Assembly (NCBI RefSeq): GCF_001536285.1 | Contig: NZ_FAOZ01000049.1 | Location: 1-42,663 of the forward strand | DNA from: Parafrankia irregularis | Lineage (GTDB): Bacteria; Actinomycetota; Actinomycetes; Frankiales; Frankiaceae | DNA: 42,663 nucleotides | Reading direction: 5' to 3' | Shown here: piece after piece, positions 25,460 through 33,137 of the stretch | How positions within the stretch are numbered: the first letter of the stretch is position 1 | How the letters are laid out: the number at the start of each line of letters is the position of its first letter | Position numbers and translations under genes: made by a program | Notes under the pieces: model-generated | Told to the model about the DNA's origin: nothing | The model's database searches: none | The model's input: the letters and a program-made list of their open reading frames with translations, nothing else

Positions 25460-25966
25460 TCAGGCGGACGTGTCGGCCGGCACGGGGTCGGTACCGGCCG
25501 GGCGGGATCCATCCACGGGCGTCGCGGCCTCGGTGAGCATCCTCACCAACCGCCGCGCCTCCTCATCCGTGAGGCGTAGACAAGCAAGACCACCCATCCA
25601 CGGCGCGTTGACCGTCAGGATCACCGTGGCCGCGCCGTCATAGTCGGGTCCCGGTCGCACGCCGACCGTGCCACGATCGGACAGGACCGTTGCCAGGGGC
25701 GTGGGCGGGGTACCCCATCCGGGATGGGCGACGACAACCGACCCGCCTGCTACTGCGGCAGGATGGTCCGGCACGGTCCACCGCGGCTCGGGACCGTCGC
25801 CCGCCCCGATCACCTCACCGGCCTCCAGGTAGGCGAGCAAGCTCTCGACGAGCTCCGGGGAACGCAGCCCGGTCCACCACGCCAACTCACCGAGATCCAT
25901 CGGCCCCGTCGCTCGACGCAGCACCTCCGGCACGGTGACAGGAGCCGGTTTCGGCAACATAGCCAT
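25460..25966 (-). CDS. Small winged-helix protein
   Basis: This 168-residue protein starts MAMLPKPAPVTVPEVLRR. Residues 10-65 look like a winged helix (GPMDLGELAWWTGLRSPELVESLLAYLEAGEVI with a short wing to RWTVP). The C-terminal half has a beta pair (ATVILTVNAPWMG) and a helix (LTDEEARRLVRMLTEA). The last residues DPVPADTSA are nearly identical to the end of the unrelated small Cys/His protein at 27847, and the DNA around the stop is also shared. The gene's 3' end therefore came by recombination. AAGGAT lies upstream of the ATG. It sits between the two duplicated units, as an insert of about 860 bp. Confidence 0.62.
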   Translation of the reverse strand: MAMLPKPAPVTVPEVLRRATGPMDLGELAWWTGLRSPELVESLLAYLEAGEVIGAGDGPEPRWTVPDHPAAVAGGSVVVAHPGWGTPPTPLATVLSDRGTVGVRPGPDYDGAATVILTVNAPWMGGLACLRLTDEEARRLVRMLTEAATPVDGSRPAGTDPVPADTSA

Positions 25967-26154
25967 AGCAATCCTTCCATCGCAGGCCAAGGGCGAGGTT
26001 TCGCCCCCGGGGAACTCGCTATTTACGGCAGGCTTCGGAAAACGCATCACGTCGACGCGGCCATCGATAGCCGCATTCCAGGGGCCGGACATATCAAGCT
26101 CGGCGGATCGGTAGCTAACCTTTTCCCGCCGAGCGTTTCCACCGCCCCTGTTGC

Positions 26155-26248
26155 GGATGCGGTTTTCCGGGTACGCAATCAGCTGTACCTCGATCCGACG
26201 GAACCCGGCCAGCCGAATCCGCCAACCATCACCAGTGACATGAATCAC
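26155..26248 (-). repeat. Conserved block upstream of a winged-helix gene (copy B)
   Basis: Minus-strand match to 17475-17568. From GTG 26248 it reads VIHVTGDGWRIRLAG...IEVQLIAYP. Here the frame stays open into the winged-helix gene about 190 bp further on. It ends directly at the truncated DUF3560 copy, so it marks a junction. Both copies lie upstream of winged-helix genes. Confidence 0.55.
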
Positions 26249-26265
26249 CGTCCGGGACCGGATCG

Positions 26266-27048
26266 ATCGCCGCGCTCGCGGCGGCCCGGATCGGGCGGGC
26301 GCTGGACCGTGCCGCCCACCACACCGATGCCGCCGGCCGGGCGGCGGGCCGCGCGGACGCCCGCCGCGACGCCGCCGACGCCCTGCGCGGCGCGATCCCG
26401 CTGGGGCGGCCGGTCCTGCCCGGTCACCGCTCCGCACCCGGGCATCGCCGTGATCTGGCCCGCGCCGACCGGCACGACGATGCCGCCACGCAGGCCACCG
26501 CGATCGCCGGCTACCACGCCGGCAAGGCCGCCGCCGCGACCCGCCACGCGCGCAGCCGCCTCGACGTCCCCGCCGCCCTGCGCCGCCTGACCACCCTCGA
26601 AGCCGAACAGCGCGCGGACACCCGCGCCCTGCGGGCCGCCGAGAACCGGGCCGCCGGCGGAGGGCCGGCGCCACATCCCGGCTGGAAGGCCCGTCTCGAG
26701 GCGAACATGACCCAACGGGCCGCGCGGATCGACTACTGGACCCGGTATGTCGCCGAGCAGGAGGCGGCCGAGGTGAAGGTGTGGCGGCCGGAGGACTTCC
26801 ACCCTGGGGATGAGGTGAAGGCGGCGTTCGGCGGATGGCACCGGGTCCTACGCGTCAACACCCGCTCCCTGACCATCCCCCACTGGGACCTGGAAGGAGA
26901 GACCTGGCGGCTGACCTACGACAAGGTTCTCGACCACCGGCCCCGGCCCCGGGCGCGGACGCGACCGCGTCAGACCGCGGGCAGATGGCCGGTGATATCG
27001 GCGACCGTCATGACCGGCACGGCGACGGCGCCGCGGAGGAGCTGGTGA
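26266..27048 (+). pseudogene. 5'-truncated DUF3560 copy
   Basis: From ATC 26266 the sequence repeats the C-terminal 230 codons of the DUF3560 gene (22980-23657), with about nine in ten residues the same by eye. The N-terminal domain (LTIRH...) is absent. An in-frame stop at 26236 and no start before ATG 26707 exclude a full product. The normal stop is lost, so the frame runs on into the 3' end of the convergent DprA-like copy 5. An internal start at 26707 would give 113 residues, including the whole small C-terminal domain. Confidence 0.75.
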
Positions 27049-27800
27049 CAGCCGCCGACGGGCTCGGCGTCGGTCTCGGGGGGCACCGCCAGCACCGTGC
27101 GGCCCCGACGGCGGGCGGCCCGCGCGGTTTCCATCAGCGGGCCTGACGTTTCCGTCTCGACGACCAGCAACGCCGACGACAGCGCCGCGAGGAGCGCCGT
27201 GCGCAGAGCAGTGCGACGGCTCGGTGCGTCGCGCACGGAGGGCCCCAACGGCGGGGCGTCGCTCAGCTGGACGCCGTGGACCGTGACCATCTCCAACAGC
27301 TCGGGATGGCGGGAAAGCGACGTCGCCGTCAGGACGGCCACGGTCGGCCCGTGGGTCACGGCGGCGGTCAGGGCCTGCACCCCGACACCCACCCCCACGG
27401 TCGCGATCACGGTGACCGTGGGGGTGGCCGTGACGAGCCCCTGCGCGAGCTGGCCGGTGAGGTGGGCTCGGTGCGGGCTCGGCCTGCGGGTACCGGCGAC
27501 CGCGACGGATCGGGCCATGAGGTCGGCGAGGTGGCCGTCACCGCGCGCCCACAGGCCGATCGGCATACCCCGTGCCGGGGTGAGGGTCGGCGGCCATTCG
27601 TCGTCCCCAGGGCACAGCAGCCGCCATCCCCGGGCGGTGTGGGTGGCGATCAGCCCGTCGGGGTCGAGGTCCGACCCGGCGGACAGGGACGCCCATACGG
27701 CCTCGGCGCCGCCGGTGTGCACAGCGGCGTCACGGGCCTTGTCGAGGGGGAACAGGGTCAGCGCGGCGCGGGCGCGGCGCTCCTCGGGCGGGACAGGCAT
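26970..27800 (-). CDS. DprA/Smf-like Rossmann protein, copy 5
   Basis: This 276-residue protein starts MPVPPEERRARAALTLFP and is the partner of copy 4. It shares GWRLLCPGDDEWP, the GTRRPSPH strand-loop, ALLVVETETSGPLMETARAA and the end GGCHQLLRGAVAVPV. The middle has drifted strongly (ATVGVGVGVQALTAAV). By eye only about 55-60% of residues agree with copy 4, although the flanking DUF3560 parts agree far better. The stop overlaps the run-on frame of the DUF3560 remnant. GCGTTGGAATG-type spacing with AAAGG lies upstream of the ATG. It is probably co-transcribed with the gene at 27847. Confidence 0.7.
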   Translation of the reverse strand: MPVPPEERRARAALTLFPLDKARDAAVHTGGAEAVWASLSAGSDLDPDGLIATHTARGWRLLCPGDDEWPPTLTPARGMPIGLWARGDGHLADLMARSVAVAGTRRPSPHRAHLTGQLAQGLVTATPTVTVIATVGVGVGVQALTAAVTHGPTVAVLTATSLSRHPELLEMVTVHGVQLSDAPPLGPSVRDAPSRRTALRTALLAALSSALLVVETETSGPLMETARAARRRGRTVLAVPPETDAEPVGGCHQLLRGAVAVPVMTVADITGHLPAV

Positions 27801-27846
27801 TCCAACGCCTTTCAGGACGATGCGGATCGGGCGGGGGTAGGGGCGG

Positions 27847-28212
27847 TCAGGCGGACGTGTCGGCCGGCACCGGGTCGGTGTCGGCCGGGGATCCGTCCCC
27901 GGGCGTGGTGGGTGCCAGCTGGGCTGCGACCCACGGGAACCGCAGGGTCAGCGGCGTGCCGGCGGGCACCGTGACCGGTGCGGACACGAGGTGGTCCTCA
28001 CGCCACGAGTCGAGGCAGCCGGGGCAGATCGTCGTCGCGTGGGGGTCTTCGTAGTCGACGGTGTCGTGCGGCCAGCCCTCGGGGGCGCTGTCCGGGCATC
28101 CGCCGGGGAAGAACGCAACGACACAGGCCGCGTTCAGGTTCGGGTTGGTCGGGTAGTCACCGGCCTCGCGTAGGTGGGTCAGGACACGGTCGGTGACATC
28201 GGAAACATGCAT
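27847..28212 (-). CDS. Small Cys/His-motif protein (unit 2)
   Basis: This 121-residue protein starts MHVSDVTDRVLTHLREAG. It has the same GGCPD...GWPHDTVDY...PHATTICPGC pattern and the same length as the paralog at 24695; about 60% of residues agree by eye. The tail is DPVPADTSA. CGGAG lies six bases before the ATG. It is the first gene of a pair with DprA-like copy 5, driven by the conserved leader R2. Confidence 0.65.
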   Translation of the reverse strand: MHVSDVTDRVLTHLREAGDYPTNPNLNAACVVAFFPGGCPDSAPEGWPHDTVDYEDPHATTICPGCLDSWREDHLVSAPVTVPAGTPLTLRFPWVAAQLAPTTPGDGSPADTDPVPADTSA

Positions 28213-28527
28213 GGGGAACTCCGTTTCACGGTGGGGTTTTCCGGCCCGGCGTGCGCCGGGAATCATTGGTGGATGTGCGCCACGCTCGTCGGATTGAAAC
28301 GGGGATCGTGGCGTGCGGTGGAATCGTAGCTCGCCATCCCGGCGCGGTAAACAATTCCGCATCACACGTCGGGAATGGGGAAAGCTCACGTTCGAGGATT
28401 CTTTAACCTTGCCCGCGGCGGCTTTTTCTTCGCCTGCGTGAGGCGGGTCGAGGATGTATCGGAGGGGCGCTGGTTCAGGTCCCCGCCGGTACCGCGCGGC
28501 GTGGCCGCCGATCTTCACCGGTCGAGG
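28213..28527 (-). promoter_or_regulatory. Leader/promoter region of unit 2 (repeat copy R2)
   Basis: It matches R1 (25061-25386). The core near 28325-28370 carries GTAGCTCGCC, CCCGGCGCGGTAAACAATTC and CGCATCACACG. Its upstream end overlaps the 3' end of the gene at 28475-28864. It probably contains the promoter of the small Cys/His - DprA pair. Confidence 0.6.
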
Positions 28528-28864
28528 GGGCCGCTGGTGGAAGCCGTTGGGCGGGCAGGTGGCCGTTATCCGTCACGGCTTCCCGGGCGTCGGCGATGGT
28601 GATGCCCTCGGTGCGGAGATGGTCGAGGAGCTGTTCGCGCCGGCGGAGGAGATCCGTCACCTCGCCCAGGAGCACGGCAAGGTCGTCGGAGTCCACGTAG
28701 CTGTCGCCGTCGTCGTGGATACCCTGCAGGCAGGTGTTCAGCGCGGGGATCGCGCGGGTGCTTACCAGGTCCAGCAGGTTCTGCCGTACGTCGGCGTAGT
28801 CGACCACGGCGGCGGCCAGGTCTTCGTCGCCGTGGACTTCTGCCAGCAGATCGGGCGGGTACAT
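28475..28864 (-). CDS. Unknown acidic helical protein
   Basis: This 129-residue protein starts MYPPDLLAEVHGDEDLAAAV. The first 85 residues are helical and acidic (ALNTCLQGIHDDGDSYVDSDDLAVLLGEVTDLL). The region DDGDSYVDSDD looks like a loop of an EF-hand-like site but is not a clear match. The tail is basic and Pro-rich. GGAGG lies upstream of the ATG. Part of its 3' end recurs in R1, so it once belonged to the duplicated unit. Confidence 0.58.
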   Translation of the reverse strand: MYPPDLLAEVHGDEDLAAAVVDYADVRQNLLDLVSTRAIPALNTCLQGIHDDGDSYVDSDDLAVLLGEVTDLLRRREQLLDHLRTEGITIADAREAVTDNGHLPAQRLPPAAPSTGEDRRPRRAVPAGT

Positions 28865-28959
28865 GGGGCTTCCTCCGTGGTGTGGGAGCGGGTGGGTGGC
28901 TCGTGCCGCCGGTGTCGGGGCAGCCCGTCCGTGCGGAACCGGTGTGGCCGGTGTGGCCG

Positions 28960-28990
28960 GGGGCGCGGGTGACGGCGGCCCCCGCGCCCC
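28960..28990. terminator. Hairpin between minus-strand genes
   Basis: A perfect 10-bp stem GGGGCGCGGG with an 11-nt loop, in the 280-bp gap upstream of the gene at 28475. It can end the transcript from the gene that stops at 29147. Confidence 0.55.
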
Positions 28991-29146
28991 GGTGTGACGG
29001 CCGGCGTCACCCGTGCGTCGAAGCCGGAGCCGGCGGCCGAACCGGGGCCGGTGCGGGGGTGCCGGGTGGTCGGGGTGCGGGGTGTGTGGCAGGCGGGCCG
29101 GACGGCGTCGCGGGAGCCGCGTCCCGGCCGGGGGCGAGGGCCGTGC

Positions 29147-29649
29147 TTAGTGCTCTTCCTCCGTGGGGCGCCCCGAGGGTGCGCCGGTGTCGGGCTGGTA
29201 CCAGTCCGGGTCCGCGGCGAGGTCGCCGGTGTTGAGGCGGGCGCAGTCGGCCCAGGCCGCTGCCCAGGACTTCGGCGGGTCGCCGGTGTAGAGGGAGCAG
29301 TCCGTCCAGGCCCGGTCCCGGGTGGGTGTGCCGTGGTCCCGGATCCGGTAGGCGCCGAGGCTTTCCACCTCGACACGGAACCGGGACAGCGGGAACAACA
29401 GGTGGACCTGCTCCCGGTCGGTGGGTGACAGCCGGTGCAGTCGAAGGTCCGCGCCGAGCCGCGCCGGTATGCGTCCGGGGTGGATCCGGAAAAGGGTGCC
29501 GGCGTCGCGGCCGTCGGCGGTGGTGAGGTCCGCGAGGACCTCGAAGCCCCGCTCGTGCGCGGGCGGGCCGTGGACCGGTCGATGGTCAGCGCGACCCCGC
29601 CGAGAACGAGGGTCTCGGTCTCCGGGTCTTCCGCGCGGGCTGTGTGCAT
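29147..29649 (-). pseudogene. Unknown gene with a 1-nt frameshift
   Basis: ATG 29649, with a strong GGAGGAG ribosome site, begins MHTARAEDPETETLVLGGVALTIDR. That frame then turns into Arg/Ser/Thr-rich nonsense. From about 29577 another frame takes over with VHGPPAHERGFEVLADLTTADGRDAGTLFRI and continues to YRIRDHGTPTRDRAWTDCS and a stop at 29147. Adding one G in the CGGTCC run joins both halves into a protein of about 168 residues. It is therefore either a recent pseudogene or a base-call error. The product is unknown; it looks beta-rich. Confidence 0.55.
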
Positions 29650-29970
29650 GGATATCTCCTCCACAACGGGACGGTGATCCCAGGTGGGAAAAGGGAAAGG
29701 AGGGGAGAACGCGTCGGGGGCTTCCGCCGTCGCGCCGGCTGGGAACGGGAAACTCGGGGTGTGGCGCGACCGAAAAGAGAAACCCTGGGATGTTCCGGCT
29801 GTGAGCCGGCAGGTTTTCTGTGCACCGGAGGGGTCAAGAACGGCGGGCCGGTGGTCGCCGCCCGGGCAGGTGCCGATGGGCCGGAGGTGAGGAAGGGTGC
29901 GCGCACGAGGGGGTGTGGCGGGGGAAAGATGGCCGGTGGATTCTCGCGGGCCGGTGCGGGTCTGGTGTTG
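29650..29970. other. Non-coding gap
   Basis: 320 bp between minus-strand genes. G-rich, with GGAAAGGAGGGG and a GGCTGTGAGCCGG hairpin-like piece. No gene or clear promoter seen. Confidence 0.4.
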
Positions 29971-30369
29971 TCAGGAGGACGGAGAGCGGGGGCCGTCGAG
30001 CGGACGGAACACGATCTCGCTGTCGGCGTTGGCGACGGTCGCCCACTCGTCGAGCAGGTCGGCGAGGGTCTCGGCGAGGGTGCCGAGGTGGTCGTCCGCG
30101 GGCCCGGTGTCCGTGTGGACGCGGAGAAGGCGTCCGCGGGGTTCGTCGAGTTCGTCGTGGTAGGTCTCGACGTCGAGGTGTGTCGCGGCGGGGCAGGTGG
30201 CGCGTGTCCCGGCCTCGATCTCGTCTTCCAGGACGGCGCGTAGCGCGTCCCGGGCGTCGAGGAACACCTCGCGTGCGCGTTCACGCGGCTCCGGGGTATC
30301 CGACGTGGCCGGGTCCGGGTGGGCCGTGCGGGTGGTGGGGTGCCTGTGCGGCCTGCGTCGCGGTCTCAC
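29971..30369 (-). CDS. Unknown small acidic protein
   Basis: This 132-residue protein uses GTG 30369, with AGGAGG six bases upstream. The first 30 residues are basic and Pro/Thr-rich. The rest is helical and acidic (EVFLDARDALRAVLEDEIEAGTRATC, then LAETLADLLDEWATVANAD). No family recognised. It belongs to the array of minus-strand small genes. Confidence 0.55.
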   Translation of the reverse strand: MRPRRRPHRHPTTRTAHPDPATSDTPEPRERAREVFLDARDALRAVLEDEIEAGTRATCPAATHLDVETYHDELDEPRGRLLRVHTDTGPADDHLGTLAETLADLLDEWATVANADSEIVFRPLDGPRSPSS

Positions 30370-30539
30370 GGTCTGCCTCCTGGCAAGGGCGAGGAACGAA
30401 TGTCGGTGGGGCTGGCGGGTCCCGGTCGGTGCCCACTGCCCGGCCGGGCCGGTGAGCAGCGGGCTCCCTCCGGGGTGACCGGCGGCCGGCCGACGGGCGC
30501 GGTCGGGGAAGGCGCCGCACGCCGGTCACCTGCGGGGGG

Positions 30540-31301
30540 TCAGCGCGCTCGCGGGATCCGGCGCAGGCCACGGGCGGCACGTGCGCCGGACCGGCGCTCG
30601 GCGCGATCACCGCCGGACGCGGACACCGGGCCCACGTCGCCCACCGGGTCGCGGGGCGCCGGCGGTGTGAGGGGGGTGAGGACACGATGGGTGTCAGCGA
30701 TCAGCCGTCCGGCCAGCGGGAGGAGGGAGGCCTCGTCGAGGACATAACCGCCCCCGGGTGGCCAGTGGTCCGCCGGATGGGTCAGAAGCTCGGCCCAGCC
30801 GGTGGGAGTGAGGATCTGCGCGGTGGCGGACGAGGTGTGCTGGTGGTCCTCGTAGCGGTCGTGGACCCGGAAGACCCGGACCCGGACCGTGTGCTGGGGC
30901 ATCCGGTAGACCCAGGTCAGTTCGTAACCGCGCCCGACGCGCCCGGAGGACTCGTGTTGGAGGACGCCGACGCGGTCCACCGTGTCCTCGGGGCCGAAGA
31001 ACTGCCATGAGGCGCGGTGGGGGCCGCCGGCCGCGCGGACGTGCAGGAGGGGTTCCTCGTCGCGGTCGAGGGCGGTGAGGTCGAGGGGATCCAGGACGAC
31101 CCACAGGTCGGTGCCGTGTCGGGCGTGGTCACGGGCTCGCCGGTCGGGGTCGGTGTCGCGGTAGAGGTCACCGGAGTGGAGGGCGATGGCCTCGACGGGA
31201 CCGAGCTGGTCCCGGCCGTCCGGGGACTGCGGGGGCGCCGGCGTGTGCGCGGCGGTGGGTGTCGCGTCGTCGGTGCGGGGGTGCGCGGGGGGCTGGTTCA
31301 T
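30540..31301 (-). CDS. Unknown 253-residue protein
   Basis: It starts MNQPPAHPRTDDATPTAAH with a Pro/Thr-rich lead of 35 residues. An alpha/beta part follows (DLWVVLDPLDLTALDRDEEPLLHVRAAGG, FFGPEDTVDRVGVLQHES, YELTWVYRMPQHTVRVRVFRVHDRY), then a helical end and a basic tail. The WELTWVYRMP-like strand pattern recalls small beta-barrel proteins, but I cannot name the family. GGGAG lies six bases upstream of ATG 31301. Just upstream is a decayed remnant of another gene's 3' end. Confidence 0.58.
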   Translation of the reverse strand: MNQPPAHPRTDDATPTAAHTPAPPQSPDGRDQLGPVEAIALHSGDLYRDTDPDRRARDHARHGTDLWVVLDPLDLTALDRDEEPLLHVRAAGGPHRASWQFFGPEDTVDRVGVLQHESSGRVGRGYELTWVYRMPQHTVRVRVFRVHDRYEDHQHTSSATAQILTPTGWAELLTHPADHWPPGGGYVLDEASLLPLAGRLIADTHRVLTPLTPPAPRDPVGDVGPVSASGGDRAERRSGARAARGLRRIPRAR

Positions 31302-31362
31302 CGGTGCTCCCTGAAAGGCGTGGGTCGTGGTGGAGGGGTGGCGCGGGGCGGGGACGGGTTGG

Positions 31363-31531
31363 TCAGAGGTGGGTGTGGAGCGCGAGGAGGAGGCCGCCGT
31401 CGGGGCTGCGACGGACGGTGACCACCTGTCACAGAGGGCCTGGTAGAAGGCCGCGTCCAGGAGCAGGGATCCCCGTATGGCGTCGGGTGGGCTCCGTGGT
31501 CGATCAGGTGGGCGGCTTCTTCGGGGGTGAG
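31363..31531 (-). pseudogene. Remnant of the 3' end of a gene like that at 32254
   Basis: On the minus strand LTPEEAAHLIDHGAHP is followed in a second frame by RGSLLLDAAFYQALCDR. A third frame then gives VVTVRRSPDGGLLLALHTHL and a stop at 31363. Together these match the end of the protein at 32254 (LTPTEAAHLITTGDHP, QGSLAFNAALIEALHTGR, IVAACMPDGTLTFTHGHL). Two frameshifts and no start make it a decayed copy. The rest of the gap up to 31698 shows no gene. Confidence 0.65.
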
Positions 31532-31698
31532 GTGCGGGTCCTGCGGCGTTGGTGTGGGGCTGGGTGGGGAAAGGGCCGCAGGGCTTGGCGTGGCGGTGAG
31601 GGCCGGTCTCCCGCAGGTGGCGGGTGAGGCGGGTCCTGCGACGGGCGGGGGGTGCCTGCCGGGCCGGGCCCGGCAGGTGGGTGGGTGGGGGGTGCTGG

Positions 31699-32013
31699 TC
31701 AGTCGTCGGCACCGCCGAACCCGGAGGCGGCGAATGCCTCCCTCTCGGCCTGGAGCTCTTCCTCGGCCTTCACGCGCCAGGCCGCGGCCGCGAGTTCCTT
31801 GGCGTGGTCGGGGTCGGTGGCCTCGACCACGCTGATCCAACGGGTGTAGTCGTTGTCGGGGCTGATGGTGCCGGCCGGTGTGTGAGCGCCGGTGAGGATC
31901 GCCGCGACGTACAACGTCCTGCTGTCGTCCTCGTTGTCGATGAGGCCGATCACTGTGTAGGCCTTCAGGCGGCCGGTCGGGGTCGGGTCGTGGGGGGCGC
32001 TCGGGTGGGTCAT
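31699..32013 (-). CDS. Unknown small protein
   Basis: This 104-residue protein starts MTHPSAPHDPTPTGRLKAY. It has a beta core (TVIGLIDNEDDSRTLYVAAILTGAH, TRWISVVEATDPDHAKELA) and a helical acidic tail (KAEEELQAEREAFAA). The layout resembles small actinophage or plasmid proteins whose function is unknown. GAGGTGA precedes the ATG. Confidence 0.6.
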   Translation of the reverse strand: MTHPSAPHDPTPTGRLKAYTVIGLIDNEDDSRTLYVAAILTGAHTPAGTISPDNDYTRWISVVEATDPDHAKELAAAAWRVKAEEELQAEREAFAASGFGGADD

Positions 32014-32092
32014 GGCTGGTCACCTCACGGATCGGTGGCGGGTAGGTGGGGTGGCGCGGCCCCGCACGGTGGGGGCCGCACCCGGCGGGGTG

Positions 32093-32180
32093 GCTGGGGG
32101 TGAGGGCGCGCAGCGCGGCCTTGGCGATGGCGTGGCGGTGTCGCTCGGGTTGGTGAGGGTGACGGCCTGGGCGGGAACCG
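32093..32180 (-). pseudogene. Remnant of the 3' end of the VWA gene
   Basis: Minus-strand sequence reads VTLTNPSDTAT and, after a frameshift, AIAKAALRALTP. It matches the last 25 codons of the VWA protein (ITLDTPTTTATAIADAALRALRP). No start or stop is preserved. It is one of several 3'-end copies scattered in this minus-strand region. Confidence 0.55.
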
Positions 32181-32206
32181 GATTGCCGTCCTCGGGGGTG
32201 GTGGGT

Positions 32207-32240
32207 GGCCCGGGGCGCGGATGCCGGCGGGCCCCGGGCC
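32207..32240 (-). terminator. Hairpin terminator
   Basis: A perfect 9-bp stem GGCCCGGGG with a 16-nt loop, 13 bases past the stop of the gene ending at 32254. Confidence 0.6.
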
Positions 32241-32253
32241 GGGGCGCTGGCAG

Positions 32254-33057
32254 TCAGCCGAGGTGGCCGTGGGTGAAGGTGAGGGTGCCGTCAGGCATGC
32301 ACGCGGCGACGATCCGTCCGGTGTGCAGGGCCTCGATGAGCGCCGCGTTGAAGGCGAGGGATCCCTGGGCCGCGCCGGGGTGGTCGCCGGTCGTGATCAG
32401 ATGGGCGGCTTCGGTGGGAGTCAGGAGTCGTCCGCCGGCTGGCAGCGCGGGGTGTGGCCCGGTGCCGGTGGCGCCTGGTGTGCTGTCGGGGTCCTTCTCA
32501 CCGGTCTGGTAGCCGCCTTCGGCGAGCACCTCACGGAGCTGCATGGGGCCGAAGCGGGGTCCGAGCCGGGTGTGGAACCGCTGGCCGGTGTGCCGGTGGT
32601 GCAGGTGGAACTCCAGGCCGGTGGCGTGCAGGATCACCCGCGTGTGGTCAACCGGGTGGTCCCACACGTAGGTGTCCTCCAGACCGGGCAGGGGCAGCCA
32701 GCCGGCCCGGGTGAAACCCGCCTCGTCCAGGACGGTGACCAGGTCGAGGTCCACTCCGTGGGCGGGGGTGGAGCCGACCAGGTAGGTCAGCGGTTCGTAG
32801 GGGGCGTGGGTGCGAGTGTGGGGGTGGGTGTAGAGGTACGGCTCCTCGATGTCCGCGGTGAGGCGTCGCTGCGGGAGACAGGCCGGGCAGACGGTGGCGG
32901 AGTGGGGACCGTCGTAGACCCCTTCGGAGGCCGGCCAGCCGGGGAAGACCTCCGGGCAGCCTCCGCGGAGGAACGGCACGACATGGTCGGCCACCGGGGC
33001 GGGGTCGCCGGGCCGGGCGTGGGGGCGGATACGCACGAAACCGCTGATCAGGTCCAT
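32254..33057 (-). CDS. Unknown protein with the Cys/His motif
   Basis: This 267-residue protein starts MDLISGFVRIRPHARPGD. The first 60 residues contain FLRGGCPEVFPGWP, GVYDGPHSATVCPAC, the same Cys/His pattern as in the two 121-residue proteins of the duplicated units. A middle region is beta-rich (RVILHATGLEFHLHHRHTG), followed by FGPMQLREVLAEGGYQTG. The C-terminus (LTPTEAAHLITTG... ending THGHLG) looks like a small helix-strand module and is copied as a remnant at 31363. GGAGGT lies upstream of the ATG. A terminator follows. The function is unknown; metal binding by the Cys/His motif is an inference. Confidence 0.62.
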   Translation of the reverse strand: MDLISGFVRIRPHARPGDPAPVADHVVPFLRGGCPEVFPGWPASEGVYDGPHSATVCPACLPQRRLTADIEEPYLYTHPHTRTHAPYEPLTYLVGSTPAHGVDLDLVTVLDEAGFTRAGWLPLPGLEDTYVWDHPVDHTRVILHATGLEFHLHHRHTGQRFHTRLGPRFGPMQLREVLAEGGYQTGEKDPDSTPGATGTGPHPALPAGGRLLTPTEAAHLITTGDHPGAAQGSLAFNAALIEALHTGRIVAACMPDGTLTFTHGHLG

Positions 33058-33097
33058 GGAGACCTCCGGGGAAGAGACACGCGGGATGGGGTGGGGT

Positions 33098-33128
33098 GGG
33101 CGCGGCCCTGGGGGGTGGGGCCGCGCCC
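33098..33128 (-). terminator. Hairpin terminator after the VWA gene
   Basis: A perfect 11-bp stem GGGCGCGGCCC with a 9-nt loop, nine bases past the stop at 33138. Confidence 0.7.
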
Positions 33129-33137
33129 GGAGGCGGG

